Positions 9,541-18,824 of a DNA stretch of 64,000 nucleotides are shown piece after piece. The notes under the pieces are model-generated. The model did no database searches and was not told where the DNA came from. It was given only the letters and a program-made list of their open reading frames with translations. Within the stretch, counting starts at the first letter, position 1, and each line of letters starts with the position of its first letter. The DNA comes from Acidobacteriota bacterium (GTDB taxonomy: Bacteria > Acidobacteriota > Blastocatellia > Pyrinomonadales > Pyrinomonadaceae). Location of the stretch: positions 248,001 through 312,000 of the forward strand of contig JAIVJZ010000004.1 of assembly GCA_020199775.1 (NCBI GenBank), read 5' to 3'. Position numbers and translations under genes: made by a program.

Positions 9541-9622
9541 CGCCCGGTCTGCACCTAACGCCCCATCACGCTGCCTCTCATGAAGTTTGCGTAGGGGCGG
9601 CGGGTGATGCTGGGCGTTAAGT
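9535..9622 (+). repeat. attC-like imperfect palindrome
   Basis: The site runs from GCCTAAC (or the inner ACCTAAC at 9553) to GTTAAGT. Left-arm bases CGCCCCATCACGCTGCC pair with right-arm bases GGCGGCGGGTGATGCTGGGCG, leaving small extrahelical bulges on the right arm. The loop is about 20 nt. Length (70 or 88 bp) falls in the range known for attC sites. Confidence 0.7.
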
Positions 9623-9707
9623 AGCCTCTCTAGCAAACCTTCTTGTCTGGGAAAACACCTCGCGGTTCAGGGTCTCTTGCTAGATCGGGCGGAATGCGGA
9701 GGCAGAT

Positions 9708-10190
9708 ATGGGTAAAGCGATAGGAAGGCTTTTACTGTTTAATGTCCCGTTTTTTTTAATCAGCGGCTTCATGTTTTATAGCGGTTGGGCGGCGGACGAA
9801 AGCGCGCTGACTGATGACGGTTATAATTTGAAGACGTTTTTCTTTCTTATGGGCACGGGATTTCTTGTGATTCCGCTCGCCACCAGCCTCGGTATTTTGA
9901 TCTGGATGATGGCTAAGCGGAAGCGGATCGCAGAGCTCGTCGCCACGGGAAAACAGGGAACAGCCGTCATTTTAGACCTGAGCGACACGGGCGTCACGAT
10001 CAACGACGATCCGCGCGTCAAACTGCTGCTCGAAATTCATATCCCTAACTATCAGCCTTATCAGGCGCGTAAAACCGTCACGATCCCGCTGATTTATATG
10101 TCGCAGGTGCAAACCGGTTCAACCGTACAAATTTTGGCAGACCCCGAACAGCCGGATGATGAAAAAAGGATCGCCTTGCTGCTCAAATAA
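9708..10190 (+). CDS. Small membrane protein, DUF3592-like
   Basis: 160 aa with GGAGG 7 nt before the ATG. There are two membrane helices (about residues 8-26 and 43-67), then a soluble C-terminal beta domain with GTAVILDLSDTGVTINDDP, a conserved stretch mentioning a TG-x-x-(I/V)-N motif seen in DUF3592-like and related membrane proteins, and a tail VQILADPEQPDDEKRIALL. Function unknown. The gene sits 86 bp after the cassette boundary; without the cassette it would follow the ferredoxin gene directly, so insertion may have separated an older pair. Confidence 0.62.
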   Translation: MGKAIGRLLLFNVPFFLISGFMFYSGWAADESALTDDGYNLKTFFFLMGTGFLVIPLATSLGILIWMMAKRKRIAELVATGKQGTAVILDLSDTGVTINDDPRVKLLLEIHIPNYQPYQARKTVTIPLIYMSQVQTGSTVQILADPEQPDDEKRIALLLK

Positions 10191-10382
10191 AAGTTCGACC
10201 ATAAGGGTTTGAAAAACTAAATCGCGCGGCGGCTCGTAAACTACTCCGATTCGTCGGAAGGTGCTTGAGACAAACGCCCACGCGCACGGCGGTGCAACAG
10301 TACGCGCCCGCGTCCGCATCAAAACGCGCGGAACTGAAACTGCCGCCGGTCGGCCTACACATCATTCTGGAGCCAACAACTT

Positions 10383-11816
10383 ATGCTTCGAGTTTCACGG
10401 AGAGTTTTGCAAATATCCGTCATCGCGCTGGCCGCGCTCGTCTGTGCCCCGCCGCCGTCGGGGCAGGCGCAAACCAAAATACCGCGCCTCGATTTTCGCG
10501 AGCGCACGCTCGCGAACGGCCTGAGAGTGTTGAGCGCGGTGGACAAGTCGAGCCCGACGGTGGCGATTCAGGTCTGGTACAAGGTCGGCTCGAAGGACGA
10601 CCCCGAAGGGCGCAGCGGCTTCGCGCACCTCTTCGAGCACATCATGTTCAAGAGCACGAAGAACATGAAATCCGAAATGATGGATCGTCTGACCGAAGAC
10701 GTGGGCGGCATGAACAACGCGTTCACGGCCGACGACGTGACGGTCTATTTCGATGTCGTGCCGTCCAATTATCTGGAGACGCTGCTCTGGGCGGAGGCCG
10801 ACCGCCTCTCGACGCTCACCGTCGATGACGCCAACTACAAGTCGGAGCGCGACGTGGTGAAAGAGGAATTTCGCGAGCGCGTGCTCGCGCCGCCCTACGG
10901 CAAACTCTTCTACCTGCTCGAACAGAAATCCTTCTCCAAGCACCCGTACCGCCGCCCCGGCATCGGCAGCATCGAAGACCTCGACGCCGCTTCGACCGAA
11001 GACGTGCGCGCCTTCCACTCGACCTATTACCGCCCCGACAATGCGACGCTCGTCGTCGTCGGCGACCTCGACCCGAAACAACTCGACGCGTGGGTTGATA
11101 AGTATTTCGCGGTCATCCCGAAACCCAACAAGCCGCTGCCGCGCGTGAACGTCAAAGAGCCGGAGCGCACGGGCGAGATGCGCGTCGTCGAGTTCGGCGA
11201 GAACGTGCCGCTGCCCGCCGTGGCCTTCACGTTCCTCGCGCCGCCCAAGGCGAGCGAGGATTCGGACGCGCTGCGCATCGCCGAGTCGATTTTGTCGTCG
11301 GGCGAATCGTCGCGCCTCTATCGTTCGCTCGTCTACGAGCAACAGGTGGCGCAGAGCGTCAACGCCGGGGCGGACTTGCGCGAGGATTTGAGCCTCTTCA
11401 GTTTCCTCGGCATTCTCGCCAGCGGCAAGAAAGCCGACGACCTTGAGCGCGCCATGATGGCCGAGATCAAAAAGATGCAGGACGCGCCCGTCTCGGCCGC
11501 CGAACTTGAGAAGGCCAAGAACCAGATCATCACCAATCAACTGCGCGAGCGCGAAACCAACAACGGCAAGGCGCTCGCGCTCGGCGACGCGGCCGTCCTC
11601 TTAGGCGACCCGAATCGCGCCAACACGGACATCGAACGCCTCTCCAAAGTGACGGCCGCCGATGTGCAGCGCGTGATGCGGAAGTACCTGACGGACACGA
11701 ACCGTCTCGTGATTTATTACCTGCCCGAATCCCTGCGCCCGGCGAAACCCGCGGCGGAGAAGACCGGGCAAACCGTGAGAGAGCGCGACGCGCGCGAAGT
11801 CAAGGGAGGGAAATAG
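10383..11816 (+). CDS. M16-family zinc peptidase, catalytically competent member
   Basis: 477 aa, exported: a signal peptide (VLQISVIALAALVCAPPPSG) is followed by the mature start. The inverted zinc motif HxxEH is present as His82-L-F-Glu85-His86, with the downstream third ligand in ERDVVKEEF (Glu161 or Glu162), the spacing expected for the family. The protein belongs to the insulinase/pitrilysin M16B group, which cleaves peptides inside a closed chamber. It is followed 2 bp later by a paralogue lacking the zinc motif, the usual two-subunit arrangement of bacterial M16B proteases (one catalytic, one substrate-guiding). Likely periplasmic. Confidence 0.9.
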   Translation: MLRVSRRVLQISVIALAALVCAPPPSGQAQTKIPRLDFRERTLANGLRVLSAVDKSSPTVAIQVWYKVGSKDDPEGRSGFAHLFEHIMFKSTKNMKSEMMDRLTEDVGGMNNAFTADDVTVYFDVVPSNYLETLLWAEADRLSTLTVDDANYKSERDVVKEEFRERVLAPPYGKLFYLLEQKSFSKHPYRRPGIGSIEDLDAASTEDVRAFHSTYYRPDNATLVVVGDLDPKQLDAWVDKYFAVIPKPNKPLPRVNVKEPERTGEMRVVEFGENVPLPAVAFTFLAPPKASEDSDALRIAESILSSGESSRLYRSLVYEQQVAQSVNAGADLREDLSLFSFLGILASGKKADDLERAMMAEIKKMQDAPVSAAELEKAKNQIITNQLRERETNNGKALALGDAAVLLGDPNRANTDIERLSKVTAADVQRVMRKYLTDTNRLVIYYLPESLRPAKPAAEKTGQTVRERDAREVKGGK

Positions 11817-11817
11817 G

Positions 11818-13311
11818 ATGAGCATCGTCAAAGAACTTTCGCGTCGCGCTTTACAAACACTCGCGGTCGCCGCGGCGGTAGTCGCCGTTTCTTTCCCGGC
11901 GGCGGCGCAAGTACCGGCGGCGCAGGCCACGCCGCCCCCGCCCGCCGCGCCGCGCAACGTGCCGATCCCGAAACCCGTGGAACGCACGCTCGCGAACGGC
12001 CTGCGCGTCGTGGTCGTGGAGCGCAGCAACATGCCGCTCGTCTCCGCCGCGTTGATGATCAGGAACGGCGGCGAAGTTGACCCGCCGCAACTGGCCGGAC
12101 TCGCCGACATCACCGCTTCGCTCTTGACCAAGGGGACGCAGGCGCGCACCGCCCCGCAGATCGCCGAAGCCATCGAAGCCCTCGGCGGCTCCATCGAATC
12201 GGGCGCGCGCTGGGACGCTTCGACGGCGAGCGTCGGCGTCATGTCTTCGCGCATCAACAACGCGATGGAGATACTCGCCGATGTCGTGCGCCGCCCGACG
12301 TTCAAAGAGGAAGAGGTCGAACGACTACGCGCGCAGTATCTCGACGATCTCACGGTCGCGCTCGGCCAGCCCGGTTCAATCGCGCGCTACGTCGCCTCGC
12401 GCGTCGTCTTCGGCGACGCCCCTTACGGCCACCCCATCTCCGGCACGCCCGAATCCATCGCGAAAATTAAACGCGACGACATCGTGCGGTTGCATGCCAC
12501 CTACTACCGGCCGGATAACGCCATCCTCGTCATCGGCGGCGACATCGCGGCGGCCGACGCCTTCAAGACCGCCGAACGCTTCTTCGGCGATTGGCAGAAA
12601 CCCACCGCGCCGCTGCCTGCTTCGAGCGCGAAAGCGAACGCGACCACCGGGGCGACCGCACAGCGCATCGTCGTCGTGGATAAGCCCGACGCCGGACAGG
12701 CCGCCGTGCTCGTCGCGCGCACGGGCATTCGTCGCACCGACCCCGAATTCTTTCGCGGCATCGTCGCCAACTCGGTCTTGAGCGGTTACTCCGGCCGTCT
12801 CAATCAGGAGATTCGCATCAAGCGCGGCCTGAGTTACGGCGCGCGCAGCGCGCTCGAAACCAGACGCGAGACGGGGCCGTTTATGGCCGAGGCGCAGACG
12901 AAGAACGAGTCGGGCGCGGTCGTCGCCGGGCTCCTGCTCGGCGAACTCGCGCGGCTCGCGGGCGGCGAACTTCCCGACGCCGAACTCACGCCCCGCAAGG
13001 CCGTGCTCATCGGCGGTTTCGCGCGCAATCTGGAAACGGCCGGAGGCTTGGTCTCACAGGTGGCGAACCTCGCGCTCTACGGCCTCAGTTTCGACGAGAT
13101 CAACAACTACATCAACAACGTGCAGTCCATCACGGCCAAAGACGTGCAGGGCTTCGCCGGTTCGCGTCTCGACTCTAAAGTCGCCAGCATCATCATCGTC
13201 GGCGACGCCAAGAAGTTTCTCCCCGAACTTCAGAAGCAATACAAGAACGTGGAAGTGATCCCGGTCGCAGACCTCGATCTCAACATCGCACAACTGCGCA
13301 AGACGAAGTAA
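11818..13311 (+). CDS. M16-family protein, inactive partner subunit
   Basis: 497 aa, exported (signal-like N-terminus, Ala/Pro-rich linker). It is homologous in layout to the preceding M16 peptidase (ERTLANGLRVVV near the start, YYRPDNAILVIGGDI in the middle), but the position of HxxEH reads GLADITASLLTKG, so it cannot bind the catalytic zinc. The later region GYSGRLNQEIRIKRGLSYGA keeps the Arg/Tyr element that contacts substrate in M16B heterodimers. The ATG follows GGGAGGG, and its gene begins 2 bp after the stop of the active subunit, so co-translation is likely. Predicted to form a heterodimer with it. Confidence 0.88.
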   Translation: MSIVKELSRRALQTLAVAAAVVAVSFPAAAQVPAAQATPPPPAAPRNVPIPKPVERTLANGLRVVVVERSNMPLVSAALMIRNGGEVDPPQLAGLADITASLLTKGTQARTAPQIAEAIEALGGSIESGARWDASTASVGVMSSRINNAMEILADVVRRPTFKEEEVERLRAQYLDDLTVALGQPGSIARYVASRVVFGDAPYGHPISGTPESIAKIKRDDIVRLHATYYRPDNAILVIGGDIAAADAFKTAERFFGDWQKPTAPLPASSAKANATTGATAQRIVVVDKPDAGQAAVLVARTGIRRTDPEFFRGIVANSVLSGYSGRLNQEIRIKRGLSYGARSALETRRETGPFMAEAQTKNESGAVVAGLLLGELARLAGGELPDAELTPRKAVLIGGFARNLETAGGLVSQVANLALYGLSFDEINNYINNVQSITAKDVQGFAGSRLDSKVASIIIVGDAKKFLPELQKQYKNVEVIPVADLDLNIAQLRKTK

Positions 13312-13319
13312 CACACGGA

Positions 13320-13356
13320 GCGTGCTCCCGGTGAAATTTTATCGCCGGGAGCACGC
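13320..13356 (+). terminator. Strong hairpin after the M16 pair
   Basis: A perfect 12-bp stem, GCGTGCTCCCGG (13320-13331) with CCGGGAGCACGC (13345-13356), and a 13-nt AT-rich loop. It starts 9 bp after the stop of the second M16 gene. There is no T-run, so it may act as a 3' end stabiliser or a Rho-dependent site. Confidence 0.55.
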
Positions 13357-13453
13357 GCCAGAACCACGGCTCTCGTTCATCCTCTCCTCTTAGTTCAAAT
13401 TTTCGTCTTCGCGCGTCTCTCCCGTTCCGGCCATACCCAGAGAGGAATTTGAC

Positions 13454-14113
13454 ATGCCTGATAAATTAGCCCCGAAACAAAAAGCTCTTTTGAGTTGCGC
13501 GCTCGCCGTGTTGTCGTTGGCTTTCGTCTCCGGCGTCGCGGCCGCGCCCGCGCGCGCGCAACAAGACGCGGCGAACGCGGAGACGCGCGAGGACGCTCAA
13601 GCGTTGATGCGTAAGCTGACGGATCGCGATGCGTTGACGCGGCAGCGCGCGGCCGAAGACCTCGCGCGCCTCGCCGCGCCCGCGCAACGCAAACTCATCG
13701 AAGGCTACCGGCTGCAAGAGAAGAACGCGCGCGTGCGGCTCGCGCTCGACTGGGCGCTCTACCGCTTGGGCAAAACGTCTGCGCTCTTCGCCGTCGTGCG
13801 CGATCTCGATTCCAACCGCCGGAACCAGTCGGAAGCCTACCTCGCCCAACTCGAAACGCCGGAACCGCTCCATGACCTGCTCCCGCAAGTCAACGGCAAC
13901 ACGCAGATCAAAATGCTCGAAGCCCTCGCGCGCTCCGGCAACGCCGACACGCTGGCGGTGGTCGAGCCGTACGCCGCTTCGGTCGATCCCAAGATCGCCG
14001 ACGCCGCGCGCTTCGCCACACGCGAGATCACACGCCGTCTCAGCGCGCCCCTGCACCCCGACGCCAAAACGCGCACACGGCAAACCGGCAAGGCCGCCGT
14101 GGATGTTCCCTAA
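13454..14113 (+). CDS. Exported HEAT-like helical protein
   Basis: 219 aa with GAGAGGA before the ATG and a signal peptide (ALLSCALAVLSLAFVSGVAAAPARA). The mature part is built from short helices resembling HEAT or PBS-lyase repeats (ALTRQRAAEDLARLAAPAQ; KIADAARFATREITRRLSAP). No catalytic motif is visible. It is separated from the M16 pair by a strong hairpin, so it probably has its own promoter. The function is unknown; repeats of this type usually mediate protein contacts. One of several HEAT-like exported proteins in the window. Confidence 0.65.
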   Translation: MPDKLAPKQKALLSCALAVLSLAFVSGVAAAPARAQQDAANAETREDAQALMRKLTDRDALTRQRAAEDLARLAAPAQRKLIEGYRLQEKNARVRLALDWALYRLGKTSALFAVVRDLDSNRRNQSEAYLAQLETPEPLHDLLPQVNGNTQIKMLEALARSGNADTLAVVEPYAASVDPKIADAARFATREITRRLSAPLHPDAKTRTRQTGKAAVDVP

Positions 14114-14241
14114 AGTCACGGCCGCAACTTCATTCACCCGACGGGGGCGAGACGCGCATCTCGCCCCTTTTCGCTTATATGTGGTATTAACAATTGATCA
14201 CGAACAACTGACCACGGACGGCTGGCCGCCGACGATTTTCT

Positions 14242-16020
14242 ATGCACCGAAACCTGCGCTCCTTTCTCACTCAATTGACGCGCGAACGCGATCTCGTCGT
14301 CGTGGAGGCGGAAGTTGATCCCTTTCTGGAACTGGCGGAGATTCACCGCCGCGTGATCGCGCAGGGCGGCGGCGCGCTCCTGTTCAAACGCGTGAAGGGC
14401 AGCCGCTACCCGGTCGTGACCAACCTCTTCGGCACGGCGCGACGCATCGAACTGGCGTTCAGCCGCAAGCCCGAAGCGTTGGTGAAAGAGGTCGTCCACG
14501 TCGTCGAGTCGCTCTTGCCGCCGCGCCCGGCGCAACTGTGGGGGCATCGTTCGCTCGCGCTCGAAGCCCTCAAACTGGGGACGCGGCGCACGCGCCGCGC
14601 GCCCGTCCTCGAAGTGGTGGATCGCCCGGCGCGGCTCGACGAGTTGCCGATTCTGACGACGTGGCAGGAGGACGGCGGCGCGTTCGTCACCCTCCCGCTC
14701 GTCTACACCGAGCACCCGCGCACGCGCAAACACAACCTCGGCATGTATCGCATCCAGCGGCACGACGCCCAAACGACCGGCATCCACTGGCAGATACACA
14801 AGGGCGGCGGTTTCCACTACCACGAAGCGGAAGCGGCGGGCGCGCCCCTGCCCGTCACGATCTTCATCGGCGGGCCGCCCGCGTTGATCCTGTCGGCCAT
14901 CGCCCCGCTGCCCGAAGACGTGCCCGAACTCGTGCTGGCCTCCGTCCTCGCGGGCGAGAAGATCAGGATGACGCGCGAGCCATACACGAACGGACACCGG
15001 CTCGTCGCCGAAGCGGAATTTGCCATCGTCGGCCGCGTGCCCCCGCACGAGCGGCGACCCGAAGGGCCGTTCGGCGATCACTACGGCTACTACTCTCTGC
15101 AACACGACTACCCGGTCTTTCACGCCGAAGCCGTCTGCCATCGCCGCGACGCGATCTACCCGGCGACGGTCGTCGGCAAGCCGCGACAGGAAGACTTTTT
15201 CATCGGCGACTACTTGCAACAACTGCTCTCGCCGCTCTTCCCGCTCGTCATGCCGAGCGTGCGCGATTTGTGGTCTTACGGCGAGACGGGCTTTCATTCG
15301 CTCGCGGCGGCCGTCGTGCGCGAACGCTACGCGCGCGAGGCGCTTGTGTCCGGCTTCCGCATCCTCGGCGAAGGCCAACTCTCGCTCACGAAGTTTCTGC
15401 TGCTCACGGACACGCCGCAGGACTTGCGCGACTTCCCGCGCCTCTTCGAGCACATCCTCGCGCGCGCGCGTTTCGAGAGCGACCTCTTCATCTTCTCCAA
15501 CGTCTCGATGGACACGCTCGACTACACGAGCGGCAAAATCAATCAGGGCAGCAAAGCGATCCTGCTCGGGCTGGGCGACGCCGTGCGCGATCTGCCGCGC
15601 GCCTTTTCCGGCCAACTGCCGCGAGGCATCGCACGCGCCGAAGTGTTCTGCGGCGGCTGTCTCGTGGTCGAAGGCGCGCCTTACGCCGAAGACCCGCAGC
15701 AGGCCGCGCGGCTTGCGTCGGACGAAGCGTTCGAGGGCTGGCCGCTCGTCGTGCTGCACGACGACGCGGGCGTCGCGCGCTCGTCCGCCGGTTTCCTCTG
15801 GGCGACGTGGACGCGCTTTGAACCGGCCGCCGACATCTACGCAAAAAAGACGAGCGTGGTGCGCCATCATCTGTCATACTCCGCGCCCGTCGTGATAGAC
15901 GCGCGCATGAAACCGTCTTACCCGGACGAACTCGTCGTGCGCCCCGACATCAAGCAACTCGTGGACACGCGCTGGCGCGAATATTTCCCGTCCGGCGATC
16001 TTCTTGCGGCGGAGACTTAA
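14242..16020 (+). CDS. UbiD-family decarboxylase (prenylated-FMN dependent)
   Basis: 592 aa. The N-terminus (LRSFLTQLTRERDLVVVEAE, then ...RYPVVTNLFGTARR) and the central block (EAVCHRRDAIYPATVVGKP, QEDFFIGDYLQQLLSPLFP) are diagnostic of UbiD. The enzyme decarboxylates an aromatic or polyprenylated acid using prenylated FMN made by UbiX. E. coli UbiD is about 500 aa; this longer form is common in other phyla. The substrate is not readable: quinone biosynthesis is the usual role. The next gene encodes an FAD hydroxylase of the UbiH/PHBH superfamily 32 bp downstream, which supports a quinone or aromatic-compound pathway. No ubiX is in the window. Confidence 0.85.
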   Translation: MHRNLRSFLTQLTRERDLVVVEAEVDPFLELAEIHRRVIAQGGGALLFKRVKGSRYPVVTNLFGTARRIELAFSRKPEALVKEVVHVVESLLPPRPAQLWGHRSLALEALKLGTRRTRRAPVLEVVDRPARLDELPILTTWQEDGGAFVTLPLVYTEHPRTRKHNLGMYRIQRHDAQTTGIHWQIHKGGGFHYHEAEAAGAPLPVTIFIGGPPALILSAIAPLPEDVPELVLASVLAGEKIRMTREPYTNGHRLVAEAEFAIVGRVPPHERRPEGPFGDHYGYYSLQHDYPVFHAEAVCHRRDAIYPATVVGKPRQEDFFIGDYLQQLLSPLFPLVMPSVRDLWSYGETGFHSLAAAVVRERYAREALVSGFRILGEGQLSLTKFLLLTDTPQDLRDFPRLFEHILARARFESDLFIFSNVSMDTLDYTSGKINQGSKAILLGLGDAVRDLPRAFSGQLPRGIARAEVFCGGCLVVEGAPYAEDPQQAARLASDEAFEGWPLVVLHDDAGVARSSAGFLWATWTRFEPAADIYAKKTSVVRHHLSYSAPVVIDARMKPSYPDELVVRPDIKQLVDTRWREYFPSGDLLAAET

Positions 16021-16052
16021 ATTCAAACAACTCCCTCGCAGGTGAAAACAGG

Positions 16053-17297
16053 ATGAGCGAACCTGCGATTGTCGAGACGCTGGAAACCTCTTGTTGCATC
16101 GTCGGGGGTGGCCCTGCGGGCGCAGTCCTCGCGTTGATACTCGCGCGGCAGCACATCCCGGTCGTCCTTCTGGAAGCGCACGAAGATTTCGAGCGCGACT
16201 TTCGCGGCGACACCATTCACCCTTCCGTCCTCGAAATTCTCGACGAACTCGGTCTCGCCGAACGTCTCCACGAACTGCGCCATTCCAAAATTCGCAACGC
16301 CACTTTTATGACGCCCGCGGGCGCGCTGACCCTTGCCGACTTCGGGCGACTCAACACGCCCTACCCTTACATCATGATGCTCCCGCAGGCGCACTTCCTC
16401 GAATTTCTCACCGCCGAGGCGAAGCTCTATCCGAATTTCCAACTCAGGATGGGCGCGCGCGTCGAAGAGTTGATCGAAGAGGGCGGCGCGGTGCGCGGCG
16501 TGCGTTACGAGACGGACGCGGGCGTGCATGAGGTGCGCGCGCAACTGACGGTCGGGGCGGACGGGCGCAGTTCGCGCGTGCGACACCTGACGGGAATGGA
16601 GGCGTTGAAGACTTCGCCGCCGATGGACGTGCTTTGGTTTCGCCTGCCGCGCAAAGAGAGCGAGCCGGAGGGCGTGCTGGCGCGCGTCGGCGGCGGCCAC
16701 ATCGCCGTCATGCTCGACCGTCTGGACGAGTGGCAGATCGCTTACGTCATCCTCAAGGGCAGTTACCGGCAGGTGCGCGACGCGGGGCTGGACGCGCTGC
16801 GCGCCTCGCTCGTCCTCGTAGCGCCGGAACTAGCGGATCGCGTCGCGCATCTCAAAGAGTGGAAGCAGGTGTCGATGCTCTCGGTCGAATCGAGCAGGCT
16901 CAGGCAATGGCAGCAGCCGGGGTTGCTGCTCATCGGAGACGCCGCGCACGTCATGTCGCCCGTCGGCGGCGTCGGCATCAACTACGCGATTCAAGACGCC
17001 ACGGTCGCCGCCAACATACTGGCCGAGCCGCTACGCGAAGGACGCGTCGAACCGCGCCACTTGCGCGAAGTTCAGCGCAAGCGCATGCTGCCCACACGTT
17101 TCATCCAGGCGTTGCAATCGTTCGTGCAGCGACAGATCATCGCGAACGCTCTCAGGACGAATCAGCCGCTCCAAGTCCCGCCCGTCGCACGCCTCTTCCT
17201 GCGCACGCCGTTCCTCAGAGACCTCCCCGCGCGCATCATCGCCTTCGGCCTCAGGCGCGTTCACGTCAAGCGGTCGTTGCGGCGTCCCGCGCGTTGA
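16053..17297 (+). CDS. FAD-dependent monooxygenase, UbiH/PHBH-like
   Basis: 414 aa. The Rossmann motif GGGPAGAVLALILARQ (residues 14-30) binds FAD, with the second FAD motif GDAAHVMSPVGGVGINYAIQ in the C-terminal half and the DG motif TVGADGRSSRVR between. This is the group A flavin hydroxylase superfamily, which hydroxylates aromatic rings in ubiquinone synthesis or degrades aromatics. The gene directly follows the UbiD-family decarboxylase, suggesting the pair acts in sequence. There is no membrane helix. Geranylgeranyl-reductase-type (BchP) activity is possible in the same superfamily but the specific motifs are not evident. The substrate is unknown. Confidence 0.83.
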   Translation: MSEPAIVETLETSCCIVGGGPAGAVLALILARQHIPVVLLEAHEDFERDFRGDTIHPSVLEILDELGLAERLHELRHSKIRNATFMTPAGALTLADFGRLNTPYPYIMMLPQAHFLEFLTAEAKLYPNFQLRMGARVEELIEEGGAVRGVRYETDAGVHEVRAQLTVGADGRSSRVRHLTGMEALKTSPPMDVLWFRLPRKESEPEGVLARVGGGHIAVMLDRLDEWQIAYVILKGSYRQVRDAGLDALRASLVLVAPELADRVAHLKEWKQVSMLSVESSRLRQWQQPGLLLIGDAAHVMSPVGGVGINYAIQDATVAANILAEPLREGRVEPRHLREVQRKRMLPTRFIQALQSFVQRQIIANALRTNQPLQVPPVARLFLRTPFLRDLPARIIAFGLRRVHVKRSLRRPAR

Positions 17298-17368
17298 GAG
17301 CGAGCGTACGGCCGCCTGACATGTGTTTCTCCCGTCGAAAAAATGTGGAGCGCGCCGGTCGGCGCGTG

Positions 17369-18817
17369 TTAAGTCTGCGGAGTTTCCAGCGGCAGCCGGA
17401 GGGTGAAAATCGCGCCGCCCGCGGGCGAGTTCGCGGCCGAGAGCGTGCCGCCGTGTTCGGTGAAGACGCGATGCGCGAGGGCGAGGCCGATGCCGTGGCC
17501 TTTGGTCTTGGTGGTGAAGAAGGGGATGAAGATGCGTTGAAGTTCCGACGGGGAGAGACCCGTGCCCGTGTCCTCGACCGAGACGACGAGCCTTTGGCCG
17601 CCGTTGTCGTCGGCCTCCACGCTCCCGTGCGCGCTGACGCGTCGCTCTTCGGTGAGCGAGTCGTCGAACGCCTCGGCGGCGTTGCGCAGCAAATTGATCA
17701 ACGCCTGACGGAGCATCAACTCGTCCGCGCGCACTTCGGGAAACACGCCGGAGACGGAGAACGAAACGCGCCGCTCGTCGTAGAGAGGTTGTAGCTCGGC
17801 GGCGCAATCGGCGAGCAGTTCGGTGATCGAAACTTCGGAGAGTTGGAGCGGCTGCGGGCGCGCGAAGTTGAGAAACGCCGTGACCATCTGCGAGAGGTTG
17901 CGGACTTCCTGTAGGAGCGCGGAAGCCGCGCCGCGCGCGCGCTCGTCGAGTTCGAGATGTTGTAAAAGCTGCGCGTAGCCGTGGAGCGTGGCGAGCGCGT
18001 TTTTGAATTCGTGCGCCAGCCCCGCCGACATCTCGCCGAGACTTTCCAGATTCCGCTTGAGGGCGACCGCCTCGCGCAACTGCGCCACCTCCGTGATGTC
18101 CGTGAGCAGACAGAGCGCGCCGCGCGCCGCGCCGTTGCTCGCGGGCTGCGGGTCAACCGGCGCGACCGTGACGCCGAGCCGCCGCGCGCGCCCGTCGCTC
18201 GTCGTCGCAGAGACCTCCACGCGGCGATAGAGTTCGCCCGTTTGCAGGCAACGCTCGACCATGCCCGACAATTCCGGCGAGAGGCGCAAGAGCGTCGCGA
18301 GGTGTTGCGCCGACTCGTCCGCGTCCAACAGGGCGCGCGCCGGGGGGTTGATGATCGTGGCGATGCCGTTTGCGTCGAAGGCGACGAGGCCGGAGGGGAT
18401 GCTCGCCACCACCCGCTCGTTGAACATCTCGGCCGACGCGGCGCGCGCGCTGGCCTGCGCGCTCAACTTCTCCAACTCGCGCTGCTGCGCGCGCAACTGC
18501 GCCACGACCGCCTGAAACGTCTCAAGCACGAATTCCGTCTCGTCGCGCGCGCCTTCGGGTCGCGTGGCGACGGGCGCGCGCTCGGCCTCGCCGACGAGTT
18601 GCCGGTAAGGGCGCACCAGCCAGCGCGGCAGCAGGAAGATGCCCGGCAGACTGACGAGCAGCGTGATCGTGAAGACCGCGAACAGGACGGGCGCGCGCAC
18701 GCTTCTATCGGGCGGCGTCATGGCGACCAGCGTCAGCGTGAACAAATTCGCGACGAGCAGCAACCCGACGACCAACGCCAGCACCAACTGCACGCGATTT
18801 TCGTAACGAGGCAACAT
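17369..18817 (-). CDS. Membrane-bound PAS sensor histidine kinase
   Basis: 482 aa from the ATG at 18817. A longer frame to 19177 exists but its first 120 residues are Arg-rich shadow of the neighbouring gene. Two membrane helices (about 11-32 and 43-65) with almost no periplasmic loop are followed by a HAMP-like linker and a PAS domain (about 130-245). The H-box is LAHEFKNALATLHGY with His269, and the ATPase boxes are LINLLRNAAEAF (N), VEDTGTGLSP (G1) and GHGIGLALAHRV (G2). The layout matches NtrB/PilS-type kinases. Given the adjacent prepilin peptidase, a PilS-like role in type IV pili is plausible but unproven; no response-regulator gene is adjacent. Confidence 0.85.
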   Translation of the reverse strand: MLPRYENRVQLVLALVVGLLLVANLFTLTLVAMTPPDRSVRAPVLFAVFTITLLVSLPGIFLLPRWLVRPYRQLVGEAERAPVATRPEGARDETEFVLETFQAVVAQLRAQQRELEKLSAQASARAASAEMFNERVVASIPSGLVAFDANGIATIINPPARALLDADESAQHLATLLRLSPELSGMVERCLQTGELYRRVEVSATTSDGRARRLGVTVAPVDPQPASNGAARGALCLLTDITEVAQLREAVALKRNLESLGEMSAGLAHEFKNALATLHGYAQLLQHLELDERARGAASALLQEVRNLSQMVTAFLNFARPQPLQLSEVSITELLADCAAELQPLYDERRVSFSVSGVFPEVRADELMLRQALINLLRNAAEAFDDSLTEERRVSAHGSVEADDNGGQRLVVSVEDTGTGLSPSELQRIFIPFFTTKTKGHGIGLALAHRVFTEHGGTLSAANSPAGGAIFTLRLPLETPQT

Positions 18818-18824
18818 AAGAAAT

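Larger units (their letters stand above)
8972..9622 (+). mobile_element. Probable single integron gene cassette with attC-like site
   Basis: The left boundary GTTAGGC (8972-8978) and the right boundary GTTAAGT (9616-9622) both fit the integron core-site consensus GTTRRRY. At the right end GCCTAAC (9535-9541) fits RYYYAAC and is the exact complement of the left-boundary GTTAGGC, as expected when both derive from one circular cassette. A second ACCTAAC at 9553 begins an imperfect palindrome closing at GTTAAGT, with small bulges typical of attC. The inferred cassette is 8973-9616, carries one ORF, and that ORF is clearly AT-richer than its neighbours. No integrase gene is in the window, so this would be a lone cassette at a secondary site. 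Confidence 0.72.

Noticed and set aside
14134-15870. Minus-strand frame (578 aa) opposite the UbiD-family gene
   Set aside because: Same shadow effect; the plus frame has unmistakable UbiD motifs.
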